Part shown: positions 7,312 through 15,052 of the stretch, piece by piece | Numbering within the stretch: the stretch's first letter is position 1 | Layout: each line of letters opens with the position of its first letter | Source: Deltaproteobacteria bacterium CG_4_8_14_3_um_filter_43_13 | Lineage (GTDB): Bacteria; Desulfobacterota; UBA8473 | Reading direction: 5' to 3' | Assembly (NCBI GenBank): GCA_002782605.1 | Contig: PFIF01000066.1 | Span: 1-17,717, forward strand | Length of the DNA stretch: 17,717 bases | Notes under the pieces: generated by a model | What the model was told of the DNA's origin: nothing | Seen by the model: only the letters and a program-made list of their open reading frames with translations | Database searches by the model: none | Translations under genes and position numbers: made by a program

Positions 7312-8603
7312 GGTGGCCGGAAATTCCACTATCGATATTGTTGGAGGATTCCCAAAACGGCATATGGGGATCGCCACCGAGGGAAGATGGCAGCGATCTT
7401 CCTGTTCTCCGGTCAACGAATATTCACAACGCCGCCTTGGTTTTAAATGACGTAGCGTTTAGATCTGTGCCTGAGAAATCCGCGAAACGCTATAAACTCC
7501 TTGACGGTGACATTATAGTAACCACCTCGTCGGGAAGCAGGCACCTAATCGGGAAGAACGCTTTGTTCCAACAGCCCGAAGATGGCCAGCGCTATCTGTT
7601 TTCAAATTTCACGCTTCGGCTTAGACCAAGGCGCGATGTGATTAGCCCCAGGTATTTGCACCTTTATCTCAATTCTTCAAAGGCCAAAGCCGAGCTACTC
7701 CGGCTTCAGAATACCACATCAGGACTTCGTAACCTCCCCATTCCTCTTTATCTGGCCCAAGCAGTGCCTCTCCCCCCTCTCTCAGAGCAACAGCGCATCG
7801 TCGAGATACTCGATCAGGCGGATGCGCTGCGCAAGAAGCGCGCCGAGGCCGACGCCAAGGCCGCCCGCATCCTCCCCGCGCTCTTTTACAAAATGTTCGG
7901 CGACCCGGCCACTAATCCCAAAGGGTGGCCGGTCAAACAGCTCGGAGACCCTCAAGTGACAACGATTAACCCAAGGTTCTCGTCTGCAGGTGTCTCAGCC
8001 AACACGCAGTTCTCCTTTTTGCCTATGGCGGATGTTGACGAGGTATGGGGTCGTACCATTGGCAGGCAAGTGCGTTCTTATTCTGATGTCATGAGAGGGT
8101 TTACGCCATTCCAAGACAGCGATGTGCTGTTCGCAAAGATAACTCCCTGCATGCAAAATGGAAAGGCGGCAATTGCGAGGAACTTGGTCAATGGTCACGG
8201 TTTCGGTTCCACGGAATTCCATATTTTGCGATCAGGCCCTCTCGCCACACCGGAATGGCTATATGCTCTTGTTAGGCTACTGTGGTTTAAGAAACAAGCG
8301 GAAGCAAGTTTTACAGGGACTGTTGGTCAGCAGCGGGTTCCGGCAGACTTTCTTGCACGTTACACGATTGGTTGTCCACCGATTGGACTCCAACGGAGAT
8401 TTGCAAAGGCCTTGGTACGACTCCAGGAATGGGTAGATCAAACAGACCAAAGCAGGAAAAGTTTGGAAAACCTTTTCTCTGTTCTCCTCTACCGCGCCTT
8501 TACCGGCGACCTCACGGCCAAGTGGCGCGAGGCGCACATGAAGGAATTACTAGAAGAGATGGAACAGCAGGCGAAGGCATTGAATCTGAGGGTTGAGCCA
8601 TGA
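7308..8603 (+). CDS. hsdS: Type I restriction-modification specificity subunit S
   Basis: This 431-aa subunit recognises the bipartite DNA target of the type I enzyme. It shows the expected duplicated layout: TRD1 (about 1-150), a central conserved helix (LPPLSEQQRIVEILDQADALRKK, from 155 on), TRD2 (about 205-350), and a second conserved helix (PPIGLQRRFAKALVRLQEWV, then LLYRAFTGDLTAKWRE). The first TRD ends with the usual GLRNLPIPLYLAQAVPLPPLSEQQ pattern. It appears intact. The start overlaps the hsdM stop (ATGA) and its own stop overlaps the next gene (ATGA), so all are translationally coupled. The recognised site cannot be read from the sequence. Confidence 0.92.
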   Translation: MRWPEIPLSILLEDSQNGIWGSPPREDGSDLPVLRSTNIHNAALVLNDVAFRSVPEKSAKRYKLLDGDIIVTTSSGSRHLIGKNALFQQPEDGQRYLFSNFTLRLRPRRDVISPRYLHLYLNSSKAKAELLRLQNTTSGLRNLPIPLYLAQAVPLPPLSEQQRIVEILDQADALRKKRAEADAKAARILPALFYKMFGDPATNPKGWPVKQLGDPQVTTINPRFSSAGVSANTQFSFLPMADVDEVWGRTIGRQVRSYSDVMRGFTPFQDSDVLFAKITPCMQNGKAAIARNLVNGHGFGSTEFHILRSGPLATPEWLYALVRLLWFKKQAEASFTGTVGQQRVPADFLARYTIGCPPIGLQRRFAKALVRLQEWVDQTDQSRKSLENLFSVLLYRAFTGDLTAKWREAHMKELLEEMEQQAKALNLRVEP

Positions 8604-9424
8604 AGTTCTGCTATTTCGATGAAAGCGGAATGGGTGAGGAACCCTATCTCGTGGTAGCGGGGATTATCGTTGATGCAACTCGAATGCATGTCACGAAGGA
8701 TGCCTGGGCGGAATTTCTCGCCTATCTCTCGAAAAGCGCCGGCAGACAAGTGGATGAGTTCCATTCTCGTGAATTCTACCGAGGCAATGGAGCTTGGCGG
8801 GGGACAGACGGAGCCAAGCGGGCGCGAATAGTTGAGGCAATTCTTGTTTGGGTCGAAAACAGGAAACATAAGTGCGTATTCAGTGGGATAGACAAGGGTG
8901 AGTACAAGAAGAAATTGAAAGACGATGAGCGACTCATGCAGTTCAAGTCCATGTGGTGTGCCGCCGCCATGCACTGCACGCTTCAGGTCCAGAAGCAGCA
9001 CCAACGTGAAGAAAAGACCAAGGGTCACAGCGTGTTGATCTTTGACCGGGAAGTCTCGAAAGAAACTAACCTCAATCTGTTAATCCATAAGTCCCCTGAA
9101 TGGATAGACTCATTTTACGGTAGGGGTAAGAAGCAGACCGCTCTGGACCAGGTTGTGGATGTTCCGTTTTTTGCGGATTCCAAGCACATCCTTTTGGCCC
9201 AGGTCGCGGATTTGTTTGCCTACATATTAAGGACTTCAGCCGAAATCGAGGATGGGATACTGAAAGAGAAATACAAGGACGAGGCAGAAAAGATGCGGGA
9301 TTGGTCAGGGAGAATTGCGAAAATCGCACTCCCGCGTTCGAGTCGTTATCCCGCAAAGGGGCGATGCCAGGCCGCGCAACTGTTCTGGGACCTCGCTCCA
9401 TTGCCCTTAAGGGAATTGGGATAG
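8600..9424 (+). CDS. DUF3800 domain protein (predicted RNase H-like nuclease)
   Basis: This 274-aa protein begins KFCYFDESG, the hallmark DUF3800 motif (D7, E8), and has the second signature FFADSKHILLAQVADLFAY (190-208; D193, Q201, D204). The family is predicted to adopt an RNase H-like fold with these acidic residues in the active site, and is often seen in defence islands. Function is not established. The region 83-150 is rich in charged residues and contains an H-S-V-L-I-F-D-R-E strand. It overlaps the hsdS stop (ATGA) and is followed 9 nt later by an AAA ATPase gene. It probably acts as an accessory effector of this restriction operon or of a DUF3800-ATPase pair. Confidence 0.85.
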   Translation: MKFCYFDESGMGEEPYLVVAGIIVDATRMHVTKDAWAEFLAYLSKSAGRQVDEFHSREFYRGNGAWRGTDGAKRARIVEAILVWVENRKHKCVFSGIDKGEYKKKLKDDERLMQFKSMWCAAAMHCTLQVQKQHQREEKTKGHSVLIFDREVSKETNLNLLIHKSPEWIDSFYGRGKKQTALDQVVDVPFFADSKHILLAQVADLFAYILRTSAEIEDGILKEKYKDEAEKMRDWSGRIAKIALPRSSRYPAKGRCQAAQLFWDLAPLPLRELG

Positions 9425-9433
9425 GGGGATGAC

Positions 9434-9871
9434 ATGCTGACCGCTCTACGAATTGGAAACTTCAAGGCATTTGCCGAAGCGCAGAGGATTCCCATCCGTC
9501 CCTTGACCCTGATCTACGGCACCAACAGTTCCGGGAAATCAAGTGTGCTGCACAGCCTAGTTCTCGCCCGCCATGCACAAGAGACGGGTGACCTGGATGT
9601 TCATCGCACCAACGTGGGCGGCGAGTCGGTAGACTTGGGTGGATTCCGCCAGTATGTCCACAGACGTGAGGCTAATCGTCGGGTCGAGTGGGCCATGGAC
9701 CTGGACACGAGTTCGTTTAAGGACCGGCTCGCGGAACTTTTCGCGCCAGTGAAGCGGGTAACGATGCTTCTGAACCTGGGCATCGGCCTGGATGATCAAG
9801 ACCGCCCCCTCCCGGAGGCAACCCCTGAAATCCACACTTATGAACTTCTTGCCGATGGTCCTTCTTTGTGA
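9434..9871 (+). pseudogene. AAA/SMC-like ATPase, 3'-truncated
   Basis: The product starts MLTALRIGNFKAFAEAQ and has a Walker A P-loop GTNSSGKSS (residues 29-37), typical of the AAA_15/AAA_21/DUF3696 group of small SMC-like ATPases found in defence loci. Only 145 aa remain: signature, Walker B and D-loop segments are missing. Homology-like sequence continues to HTYELLADGPSL, then a TGA appears and a different gene continues in another frame from about 9855. A deletion joining the two genes is the simplest reading. GGGGG lies 5 nt before the ATG. Alone it is unlikely to hydrolyse ATP. It would have worked with the upstream DUF3800 protein. Confidence 0.75.
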
Positions 9872-10793
9872 ATATGCGGTAACACCGGATGTCTTTGATA
9901 CACGCTTTTACCCTCACGAAGAAGTTGGAACCGCCCGTCTGGAATATCTGAAGGACGTATTCCTTGAAGAGGCTTTGCTTCGCAACCTGCGTCACGGCGA
10001 ATGGCTGGCTGTCTTCAGAAATCATGGCCGCCCCTGGCATCGGCGTGGAACGGAACTGCTGAAAAAAATGGTCAAGCAGAACCGTCTTCGCAAAGCGGCT
10101 GCCGCACTTTTTGTTTCCCCGGTAAGTGACGTGGACTGGTGTCGTGAAGCTTTGGCCTCTCACCAAATTGATCCCATGACCGGCGTCATCTCTACATCCC
10201 AAGTGGTCGACGAAGTCGGCGGAGACCCAATATTAGGCCGACTTGAGCGCCTTAGTAGTTCTCAATGTTGGACATCTCGAAGCACATCGGTGCGTATGAC
10301 AAGATGCCATAGTGAATACGAAGCCCAACTTCGGCTGATCATGCATTGTGCCAACTCATTTATGTTTATCGATCCTCACCTTGATCCGACTCAGCAGAGA
10401 TATTTTGATGTTCTTCCAATATTGCTTTTAGCTCAAGGTCGCTGTCCTACACCCCTCATCGAAGTCCATCGCGTCGTGTATGTCGGTTCAGGTCAAAACC
10501 GTAAACTCATAAATCCCACGGAATGGGAGACACGCTATCGAAATGTGTGGGGGAACGAACTTATTAATGCTGGCTTAAAGGTCGAGATATTTATTTGGGA
10601 CGACCATCATGACCGTTATCTGATTTCCGATCTTATTGGGATTGGGATGGGGAACGGTTTTGACACGATTATCAACCCCAATGAAATAACTACCTGGAGT
10701 CGCTTGGGCCGCACCACGCGGGATGATATCCAAAGAGAGTTCGATCCAGCCTGCAATCGGCATGTATTGAGACACCGTTTCACCGTTCCATGA
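9855..10793 (+). CDS. Uncharacterised protein with a PLD-like HxR(x4)D motif
   Basis: About 312 aa. The C-terminal half holds FMFIDPHLDP, then WGNELINAGLKVEIFIWDDHHDRYLISDLIGIGMGNGFD. H252, R254 and D259 fit H-x-K-x(4)-D of phospholipase D-like domains with K replaced by R, followed by the G-x-G-x-G-F-D usually seen after it. Only one such half is clear, so a phosphodiesterase role is tentative. The beginning (LLCEYAVTPDVFD) looks like a near-native N-terminus, but the upstream sequence belongs to the truncated ATPase. No ribosome-binding site is present at 9855 or at the alternative ATG at 9840, and the ATPase stop lies 14 nt downstream of 9855, so translation would depend on coupling. It is the last gene of the operon and faces the DUF2400 gene across 26 nt. 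Confidence 0.55.
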   Translation: MVLLCEYAVTPDVFDTRFYPHEEVGTARLEYLKDVFLEEALLRNLRHGEWLAVFRNHGRPWHRRGTELLKKMVKQNRLRKAAAALFVSPVSDVDWCREALASHQIDPMTGVISTSQVVDEVGGDPILGRLERLSSSQCWTSRSTSVRMTRCHSEYEAQLRLIMHCANSFMFIDPHLDPTQQRYFDVLPILLLAQGRCPTPLIEVHRVVYVGSGQNRKLINPTEWETRYRNVWGNELINAGLKVEIFIWDDHHDRYLISDLIGIGMGNGFDTIINPNEITTWSRLGRTTRDDIQREFDPACNRHVLRHRFTVP

Positions 10794-10819
10794 GGGCAAC
10801 AGCCCCTAAAGATTTGACC

Positions 10820-11626
10820 CTATCTACTGCTCGGCGCACCGCACTGTTTCAGAAAATCGTCCATATCCCCTTCTTTTCGTATCCCTAAACGGGTGAGGGC
10901 GAAGTCGTACCTGACCGGGTCATCAGGAGAGATTGTCCTGAAGGCAGCGGTTATCTCAGAGGCAGTGCGTATGTCCGCCTGTTTCCGCCTTGTTAACTTC
11001 AGTGCAAGGCAGATCCTGTGCATGTGGGTATCAAGGGGAATAATGAGTTTTGAAGCAGGCACCACATCCCATCCCCCCGGGTCTACTTCATCCTCCCTCA
11101 CCATCCAGCGCAGGAAAAGGTTCAGCCGTTTGCATGCACTGCCCTTCGTTGGAGAGGGTAAGAGGCTGTTAGACCTGCCGTTGTGCTCAGCGGTCAATTC
11201 CTTAGCAAAGGCTGAAATAGCTTGCAGGATTGTACTGTCACGATCATTCATGCCGGCAGTAAAACACGCATGAAGAGAACCATACCGTTCGATAACGCCT
11301 TTGATCCCCAAAAGCATCGATACAAGATCCTCTCCCGTGGTAAACCGATGTTTGAATCCTGAAAAGTCAGGAAGAAGCGCCTCCCTTGAGGCCTGGTTCA
11401 GAAAGATATATGGAGATGGCTGCATCCGCTCCAGCACTAAGGAGACACTTTTCAGTATCTGTTGAACCCTTCCATAGGCAAGGGAGGAGGCAACGAGACC
11501 AACTATCTCACGGTCTCTAATATCTTCGTAATAGTATAAGAACTCCAGGGGGTCCGGATGGACGAACTCTCGTCGGTTGTATCTGGCATAAAGCTCATCA
11601 AGGACTCTTTTTTTAAGCATTGGCAA
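10820..11626 (-). CDS. TIGR02757/DUF2400 family protein
   Basis: This 268-aa protein matches the DUF2400 (TIGR02757) family along its length: DPLEFLYYYEDIRDREIVGLVASSLAYGRV near the N-terminus, LNLFLRWMVREDEVDPGGW in the middle and IPLDTHMHRICLALKLTRRK towards the C-terminus. The family has no assigned reaction. The last motif resembles the V-D-T-H-x-x-R segment of HhH-GPD DNA glycosylases, so a DNA-related role is possible but is inference. It is convergent with the restriction operon and lies 176 nt downstream of fprA on the same strand, with an attC-like hairpin between them, so it may or may not be co-transcribed with fprA. Confidence 0.88.
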   Translation of the reverse strand: MPMLKKRVLDELYARYNRREFVHPDPLEFLYYYEDIRDREIVGLVASSLAYGRVQQILKSVSLVLERMQPSPYIFLNQASREALLPDFSGFKHRFTTGEDLVSMLLGIKGVIERYGSLHACFTAGMNDRDSTILQAISAFAKELTAEHNGRSNSLLPSPTKGSACKRLNLFLRWMVREDEVDPGGWDVVPASKLIIPLDTHMHRICLALKLTRRKQADIRTASEITAAFRTISPDDPVRYDFALTRLGIRKEGDMDDFLKQCGAPSSR

Positions 11627-11715
11627 GATTTAACACTATATGTATACCCGTACCTCCATCGATTTATTCCGTACTACAGCATCATTATTTATATGGTTTT
11701 GTCAATTTTTTCACG

Positions 11716-11778
11716 GCCAACGACCGAGTTCAGCGGTGCGCCAATTTCGGCGCATCCGCTGGTAACGAATTGTTAGGC
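11716..11778. other. attC-like (59-base-element-like) hairpin
   Basis: The plus strand ends with AACGAATTGTTAGGC, which contains a perfect GTTRRRY core (GTTAGGC, 11772-11778), and starts with GCCAACGACCGAGTT, whose reverse complement partly matches that end. Between them is the stem CAGCGGTGCGCC / GGCGCA-T-CCGCTG with a 6-nt loop and one bulged T. Outer simple sites, an imperfect stem and an extrahelical base are hallmarks of integron attC sites. The opposite core (GGCCAAC) departs from RYYYAAC at one position. No T run follows the stem on either strand, arguing against an intrinsic terminator. No integrase or second attC is in the window. Confidence 0.5.
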
Positions 11779-11802
11779 CATTCTTCTACCCACCATTACG
11801 TA

Positions 11803-12996
11803 TTATTTCAGGTTCAAAGCGACGTCTCTTCCAAAACGAATACAATTGTCTACTGATTCAATGTTTGGATTCCATTTCTCTCGTATTCCATCATTCAATA
11901 GTTGGAATCCACCTTCTTTGAGTTTATCCGATATAACCTTTACAGCCTCGCCGCTCCAACCATAACAGCCGAATGCCGCAGCTTTTTTATTCTGAAATCT
12001 TAAGCCCTTAATTTCTTCCAAAATAGCGGCAACAGCGGAAAGAACGCCCTTATTCACGGTGGGTGATCCGATCAGAATCGCTTTGGACTTAAAGATTTCC
12101 GTAATCACATCGTTTTTATCTGATCTGGCTATATTAAACAACTTTACGGCAACGGTTTGATCAGCTTCCATAATTCCTTTTGCTATAGCTTCTGCCATTT
12201 GTCGCGTTCCGTCCCACATGCTATCGTAGGCAACCGTAATCTGATTTTCAGCATAGGCGTTTGCCCATTGAAGATATTGGTTAACGATCTGCAGCGGGTC
12301 TTTTCTCCATATTACGCCATGACTAGGACAGATCATGTTAACCGGCACATTCAATGCGACAACTTCCTTAATTTTCCTATCAACCAGAGCGCTGAACGGT
12401 GTCAGGATGTTGGCATAGTACTTAATGGCTTCCTGAAACAACTCTGCTTGATCCACCAAATCGTTATACATAAGTTCCGACGCTATATGCTGACCGAAGG
12501 CGTCATTACTGAAGAGGATATTATCGTTGGTCAGGTAACACATCATACTATCCGGCCAGTGCAGCATCTGAGCCTCAACAAATATCAGCTCTTTTGATCC
12601 GAGACTGAGTTTATCGCCCGTCTTCACAACCTGAAAATTCCAGTCCTGATGGTAATGACCTTTCAGAGAATTTACCCCGTTGGATGTGCAGTATATTGGC
12701 ACATCGGGAATATGGCGCATCAGTTCAGGCAATGCGCCGCTGTGGTCTGATTCCGCATGATTGGCGATGACAAAATCAATTTTTTCCAGGGGGATTTCTT
12801 TTTTCAGGTTTACCACAAATTCACTCGAAAACTTTCCCCACACAGTATCAATCAAGACTACCTTTTCATCTTTAACCAGATAGGAATTATAGCTTGAGCC
12901 CCGATGTGTCGAGTATTCCTCCCCGTGAAATTTTCTTAATTCCCAGTCAACCTTGCCGACCCATACAATATTTTCTTTAATTTTAAACGCCATCAT
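11803..12996 (-). CDS. fprA: FprA-type flavodiiron protein (oxygen/NO reductase)
   Basis: This 397-aa A-type flavoprotein reduces O2 to water and/or NO to N2O in the cytoplasm of anaerobes, usually with electrons from rubredoxin. The N-terminal metallo-beta-lactamase-like domain carries the full diiron set: H80, E82, D84 (HAESDH motif), H146, D165 and H225 (CPSHGVIWR). The C-terminal flavodoxin domain begins near 252 with the FMN loop AYDSMWDGTRQMAEA. The length is standard and no rubredoxin domain is fused. AGGAG lies 3 nt before the first ATG and 6 nt before the second in-frame ATG (12993), so the second may be the true start. It lies downstream of a Sua5-like gene on the same strand. Confidence 0.93.
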   Translation of the reverse strand: MMAFKIKENIVWVGKVDWELRKFHGEEYSTHRGSSYNSYLVKDEKVVLIDTVWGKFSSEFVVNLKKEIPLEKIDFVIANHAESDHSGALPELMRHIPDVPIYCTSNGVNSLKGHYHQDWNFQVVKTGDKLSLGSKELIFVEAQMLHWPDSMMCYLTNDNILFSNDAFGQHIASELMYNDLVDQAELFQEAIKYYANILTPFSALVDRKIKEVVALNVPVNMICPSHGVIWRKDPLQIVNQYLQWANAYAENQITVAYDSMWDGTRQMAEAIAKGIMEADQTVAVKLFNIARSDKNDVITEIFKSKAILIGSPTVNKGVLSAVAAILEEIKGLRFQNKKAAAFGCYGWSGEAVKVISDKLKEGGFQLLNDGIREKWNPNIESVDNCIRFGRDVALNLK

Positions 12997-13183
12997 GTTC
13001 TCCTATTCAACTTAAAGCATTCCATTGCTATATCTTCTGTATGAATTTTCCTTTCTATACCACCCAACTTAAAATTTATATCTATAAAAATAATAGGAAC
13101 ATAGTAATGCAATTTAGATTTTATATATCAGAGGGCAAAAGGTGCTAAAGGAAGGAAGTTGAGGAAGGCTAAACGGCTGACTC
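12997..13183 (-). other. AT-rich spacer upstream of fprA
   Basis: The 187-nt spacer is AT-rich and holds the ribosome-binding site of fprA (AGGAG at 13000-13004 on the minus strand). A promoter for fprA is expected here, but I see no -35/-10 pair with good spacing and no convincing terminator for the upstream gene. Confidence 0.4.
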
Positions 13184-13813
13184 TCACAGATATTCTTTTA
13201 AATCCCCTAAACTTACCACACCCTCTCTAATGATTTTGATAGGTGTGCAGGTGGCATCTATGACAGTTGATCCCAGGGGGTTTTTGGTTTTTCCGCCATC
13301 AAGTATCAAATCAACCCTATTCCCCAGGCTTTTGTAGACTTCAAGGGCAGTGGTACAGCCCTTTTGACCGGAAATATTTGCACTGGTAGCAGTTATAGGA
13401 ATATCTGCTTGTTTAACTAACTCCTGTGCTATTGGATTGTTTGATATTCTAATGCCTATCTTTCCTCTATTCCCTGTAAGCAGAGAGGGTAATTTTGGGG
13501 ATGCCTCGAAGATAATTGTTAACCCCCCTGGCCAAAATTTCTTAATCAGGTTCTCTGCCTTTTCAGGCACATTAGATACAAATTCAGATAAACCCTCTTT
13601 TTTATTAATCAATATTGGTATGGGGTTTTCATAGCTCCTACCTTTGATATTAAAGACCTTTCTGATGGCATTTTCATTAAGTGCATTTACCCCCAGACCA
13701 TAGAGGGTTTCCGTAGGAAAGACTACCACACCTTCTTTATTGATTAGGAAAGCAGCTTCCGAAATAATTAACGGATCAGGAACTATTGGGTCAACTTTAA
13801 TAACTTTTGTCAT
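13184..13813 (-). CDS. Sua5/YciO/YrdC-type L-threonylcarbamoyladenylate synthase
   Basis: This 209-aa enzyme makes threonylcarbamoyl-AMP from threonine, bicarbonate and ATP, the first step of the t6A37 tRNA modification. It shows VVFPTETLYGLGVNALNENAIRKVFNIKGR, the basic ATP/carbamoyl-binding region (KGRSYENPIPILI), WPGGLTIIF, and TSANISG, and ends near the single-domain YrdC length (no extra Sua5 domain). The reading frame is open for 60 further codons upstream, but those codons run through a repeat element. I therefore start at MTKVIKVDP, with GGAG just upstream. It is transcribed towards fprA. Confidence 0.88.
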   Translation of the reverse strand: MTKVIKVDPIVPDPLIISEAAFLINKEGVVVFPTETLYGLGVNALNENAIRKVFNIKGRSYENPIPILINKKEGLSEFVSNVPEKAENLIKKFWPGGLTIIFEASPKLPSLLTGNRGKIGIRISNNPIAQELVKQADIPITATSANISGQKGCTTALEVYKSLGNRVDLILDGGKTKNPLGSTVIDATCTPIKIIREGVVSLGDLKEYL

Positions 13814-13837
13814 TACTCCTCTGTTGGTTAAGGTTTT

Positions 13838-13966
13838 GAGGTCAGACCCGTAGTCCGCCAGAGGCGGATAACCCAAATGTCGGGTCAGACCCCACCAAAT
13901 CCCGCATTTGATACGGGGCTGACTTCTCAAGTTTGTTGCGAAGCAACCAACTTGAACCCACATATT
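13838..13966. repeat. Hairpin-rich intergenic repeat element
   Basis: The unit GGTCAGACCC occurs twice in direct orientation (near 13840 and 13883); its GGTC-A-GACC core is itself a palindrome. Between the copies is the perfect hairpin TCCGCC-AGA-GGCGGA. About 45 nt further is a longer stem, CAAGTT-t-GTTGC / GCAAC-c-AACTTG, with a GAA loop. Together they look like a compound dispersed repeat. It creates a spurious N-terminal extension of the Sua5-like gene and probably sits in that gene's upstream region. Confidence 0.6.
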
Positions 13967-14086
13967 CATATCAGGATATTCCTCCTCTATCAAGACAAAA
14001 AGAACATACGACTACGAACCCCTTGCTCCTGTGAACTGTTACTTGTCAGCAATCACAGCAACAAAGAGATGACAATGATCAATCCG

Positions 14087-14239
14087 TTAAAGTAAATACA
14101 GCATTCGCACATAGTTTCCATATTGGTCCAGATGCACCCAATCCTGAGTTCTTTTGATAATACCCAACAGCCTGATAAAAATTGGAGATGTAGCAAGAGA
14201 TGCAAAGGCAAAGCAGGATAGAAGCCCTGAAATGACCAA
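14087..14239 (-). CDS. Possible small hydrophobic protein (weak)
   Basis: From a TTG at 14239 a 50-aa frame reads VISGLLSCFAFASLATSPIF as a membrane or signal-like helix, then a polar end with RTQDWVHLDQYGNYVRMLYL. It is in register with UbiE: ten sense codons separate it from the UbiE TGA. There is no ribosome-binding site, and an overlapping ATG-started frame (14079-14273) competes. The composition looks protein-like but no family is recognised. It could be a remnant of a gene that lost its 5' end. Confidence 0.2.
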   Translation of the reverse strand: MVISGLLSCFAFASLATSPIFIRLLGIIKRTQDWVHLDQYGNYVRMLYLL

Positions 14240-14269
14240 AATGAGCTTTCGCCTTTTCTCGATCCGATG

Positions 14270-15028
14270 TCATTCCGTCCTCGGTTTATATCCGATATGG
14301 AGATAGGTAAGCCCCAGGGTGAGAGAATGCATTTCCACATCCACGAGTCCTGCGTGCTCCATCAGGCGTGCAAAGTCATGGGCTGTGGGAAAATTCATAA
14401 TGGAATCCCCCAGGTAATAATAGGCATTGGGGTTGGAGGAAAAGGCACGGGCTAAGACAGGAAGGATTTTCCTCAGATAGATGCGATAGACCCCATTAAA
14501 AAATCGGGTCTTTGGAGAGGTCATTTCCAAAACCAGAACCTGTCCGCCGGGAACCACCACTCGCATCATCTCCTTCAGGGTACGGGTTTTATCCGGGATA
14601 TTTCGTATACCGAAAGCTATGCCAGCCGCATCAAAGCTGTTAGATGGAGAAGGAATATGCAGTGCATCTCCTGTCAGCGTTTTTATCCTTGGCAAAAGTT
14701 TTTTTCTTGCAATCTTTTTTTTTCCTGAGTCCATCATTTCCTGGACGAAATCCAATCCCACCACCTGAATGTCCCGATAGCGCAGCGCTGCCTCAATGGC
14801 CAGATCACACGTGCCTGTTGCCACATCCAAAAAACGGTACGTCTTAAAAAATCGCATTTTCTTTACGGCAAATCGTCGCCAGGCTATATCTCGACGCAGA
14901 CTTAGAAAATGATTCAGGAAGTCATATTTTCCGGTGATTGTGGAGAATATCTCTTTCACCATGCCTATTCGCTGGGTATCGGTCACCTGATTTACTGTTG
15001 GGTATTTTTTCTCTATAATCTTTGCCAT
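14270..15028 (-). CDS. ubiE: UbiE/MenG-type demethylmenaquinone methyltransferase
   Basis: This 252-aa class I SAM methyltransferase would C-methylate demethylmenaquinone (or a related quinone), the last step of menaquinone synthesis, at the membrane surface. The family pattern is complete: VKEIFSTITGKYDFLNHFLSL near the N-terminus, SAM motif FLDVATGTCDLA, VVGLDFVQEMM, LTGDALHIP, and the UbiE signature GIAFGIRNIPD followed by LVLEMTSPK. The C-terminus SIMNFPTAHDFARLMEHAGL is standard. It is last in the line TetR-UbiA-rSAM-(fragment)-UbiE, which fits a quinone pathway with the UbiA prenyltransferase. The start ATG is followed at once by AKIIEKKY; the ribosome-binding site is weak. Confidence 0.92.
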   Translation of the reverse strand: MAKIIEKKYPTVNQVTDTQRIGMVKEIFSTITGKYDFLNHFLSLRRDIAWRRFAVKKMRFFKTYRFLDVATGTCDLAIEAALRYRDIQVVGLDFVQEMMDSGKKKIARKKLLPRIKTLTGDALHIPSPSNSFDAAGIAFGIRNIPDKTRTLKEMMRVVVPGGQVLVLEMTSPKTRFFNGVYRIYLRKILPVLARAFSSNPNAYYYLGDSIMNFPTAHDFARLMEHAGLVDVEMHSLTLGLTYLHIGYKPRTE

Positions 15029-15052
15029 TGGCAGGCACTCTTTTCCAAAAGG

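Larger units (their letters stand above)
13814..14269. other. 456-nt gene-poor spacer with repeats
   Basis: This spacer separates the UbiE gene from the Sua5-like gene. Its proximal half is the repeat element at 13838-13966. The remainder (13967-14269) has no confident gene. Two overlapping minus-strand frames exist after the UbiE stop: an ATG-started 64-codon frame overlapping that stop, and a frame in register with UbiE that codes for a hydrophobic segment (see 14087-14239). No clear terminator is seen. Confidence 0.5.

Noticed and set aside
11716..11778. Intrinsic terminator after fprA
   Set aside because: The stem is long and GC-rich but no T run follows it on either strand, and its outer ends match attC cores instead.
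13814..13993. 60-residue N-terminal extension of the Sua5-like protein
   Set aside because: The codons run through a hairpin repeat, do not resemble the family, and an ATG at 13813 gives the standard N-terminus.
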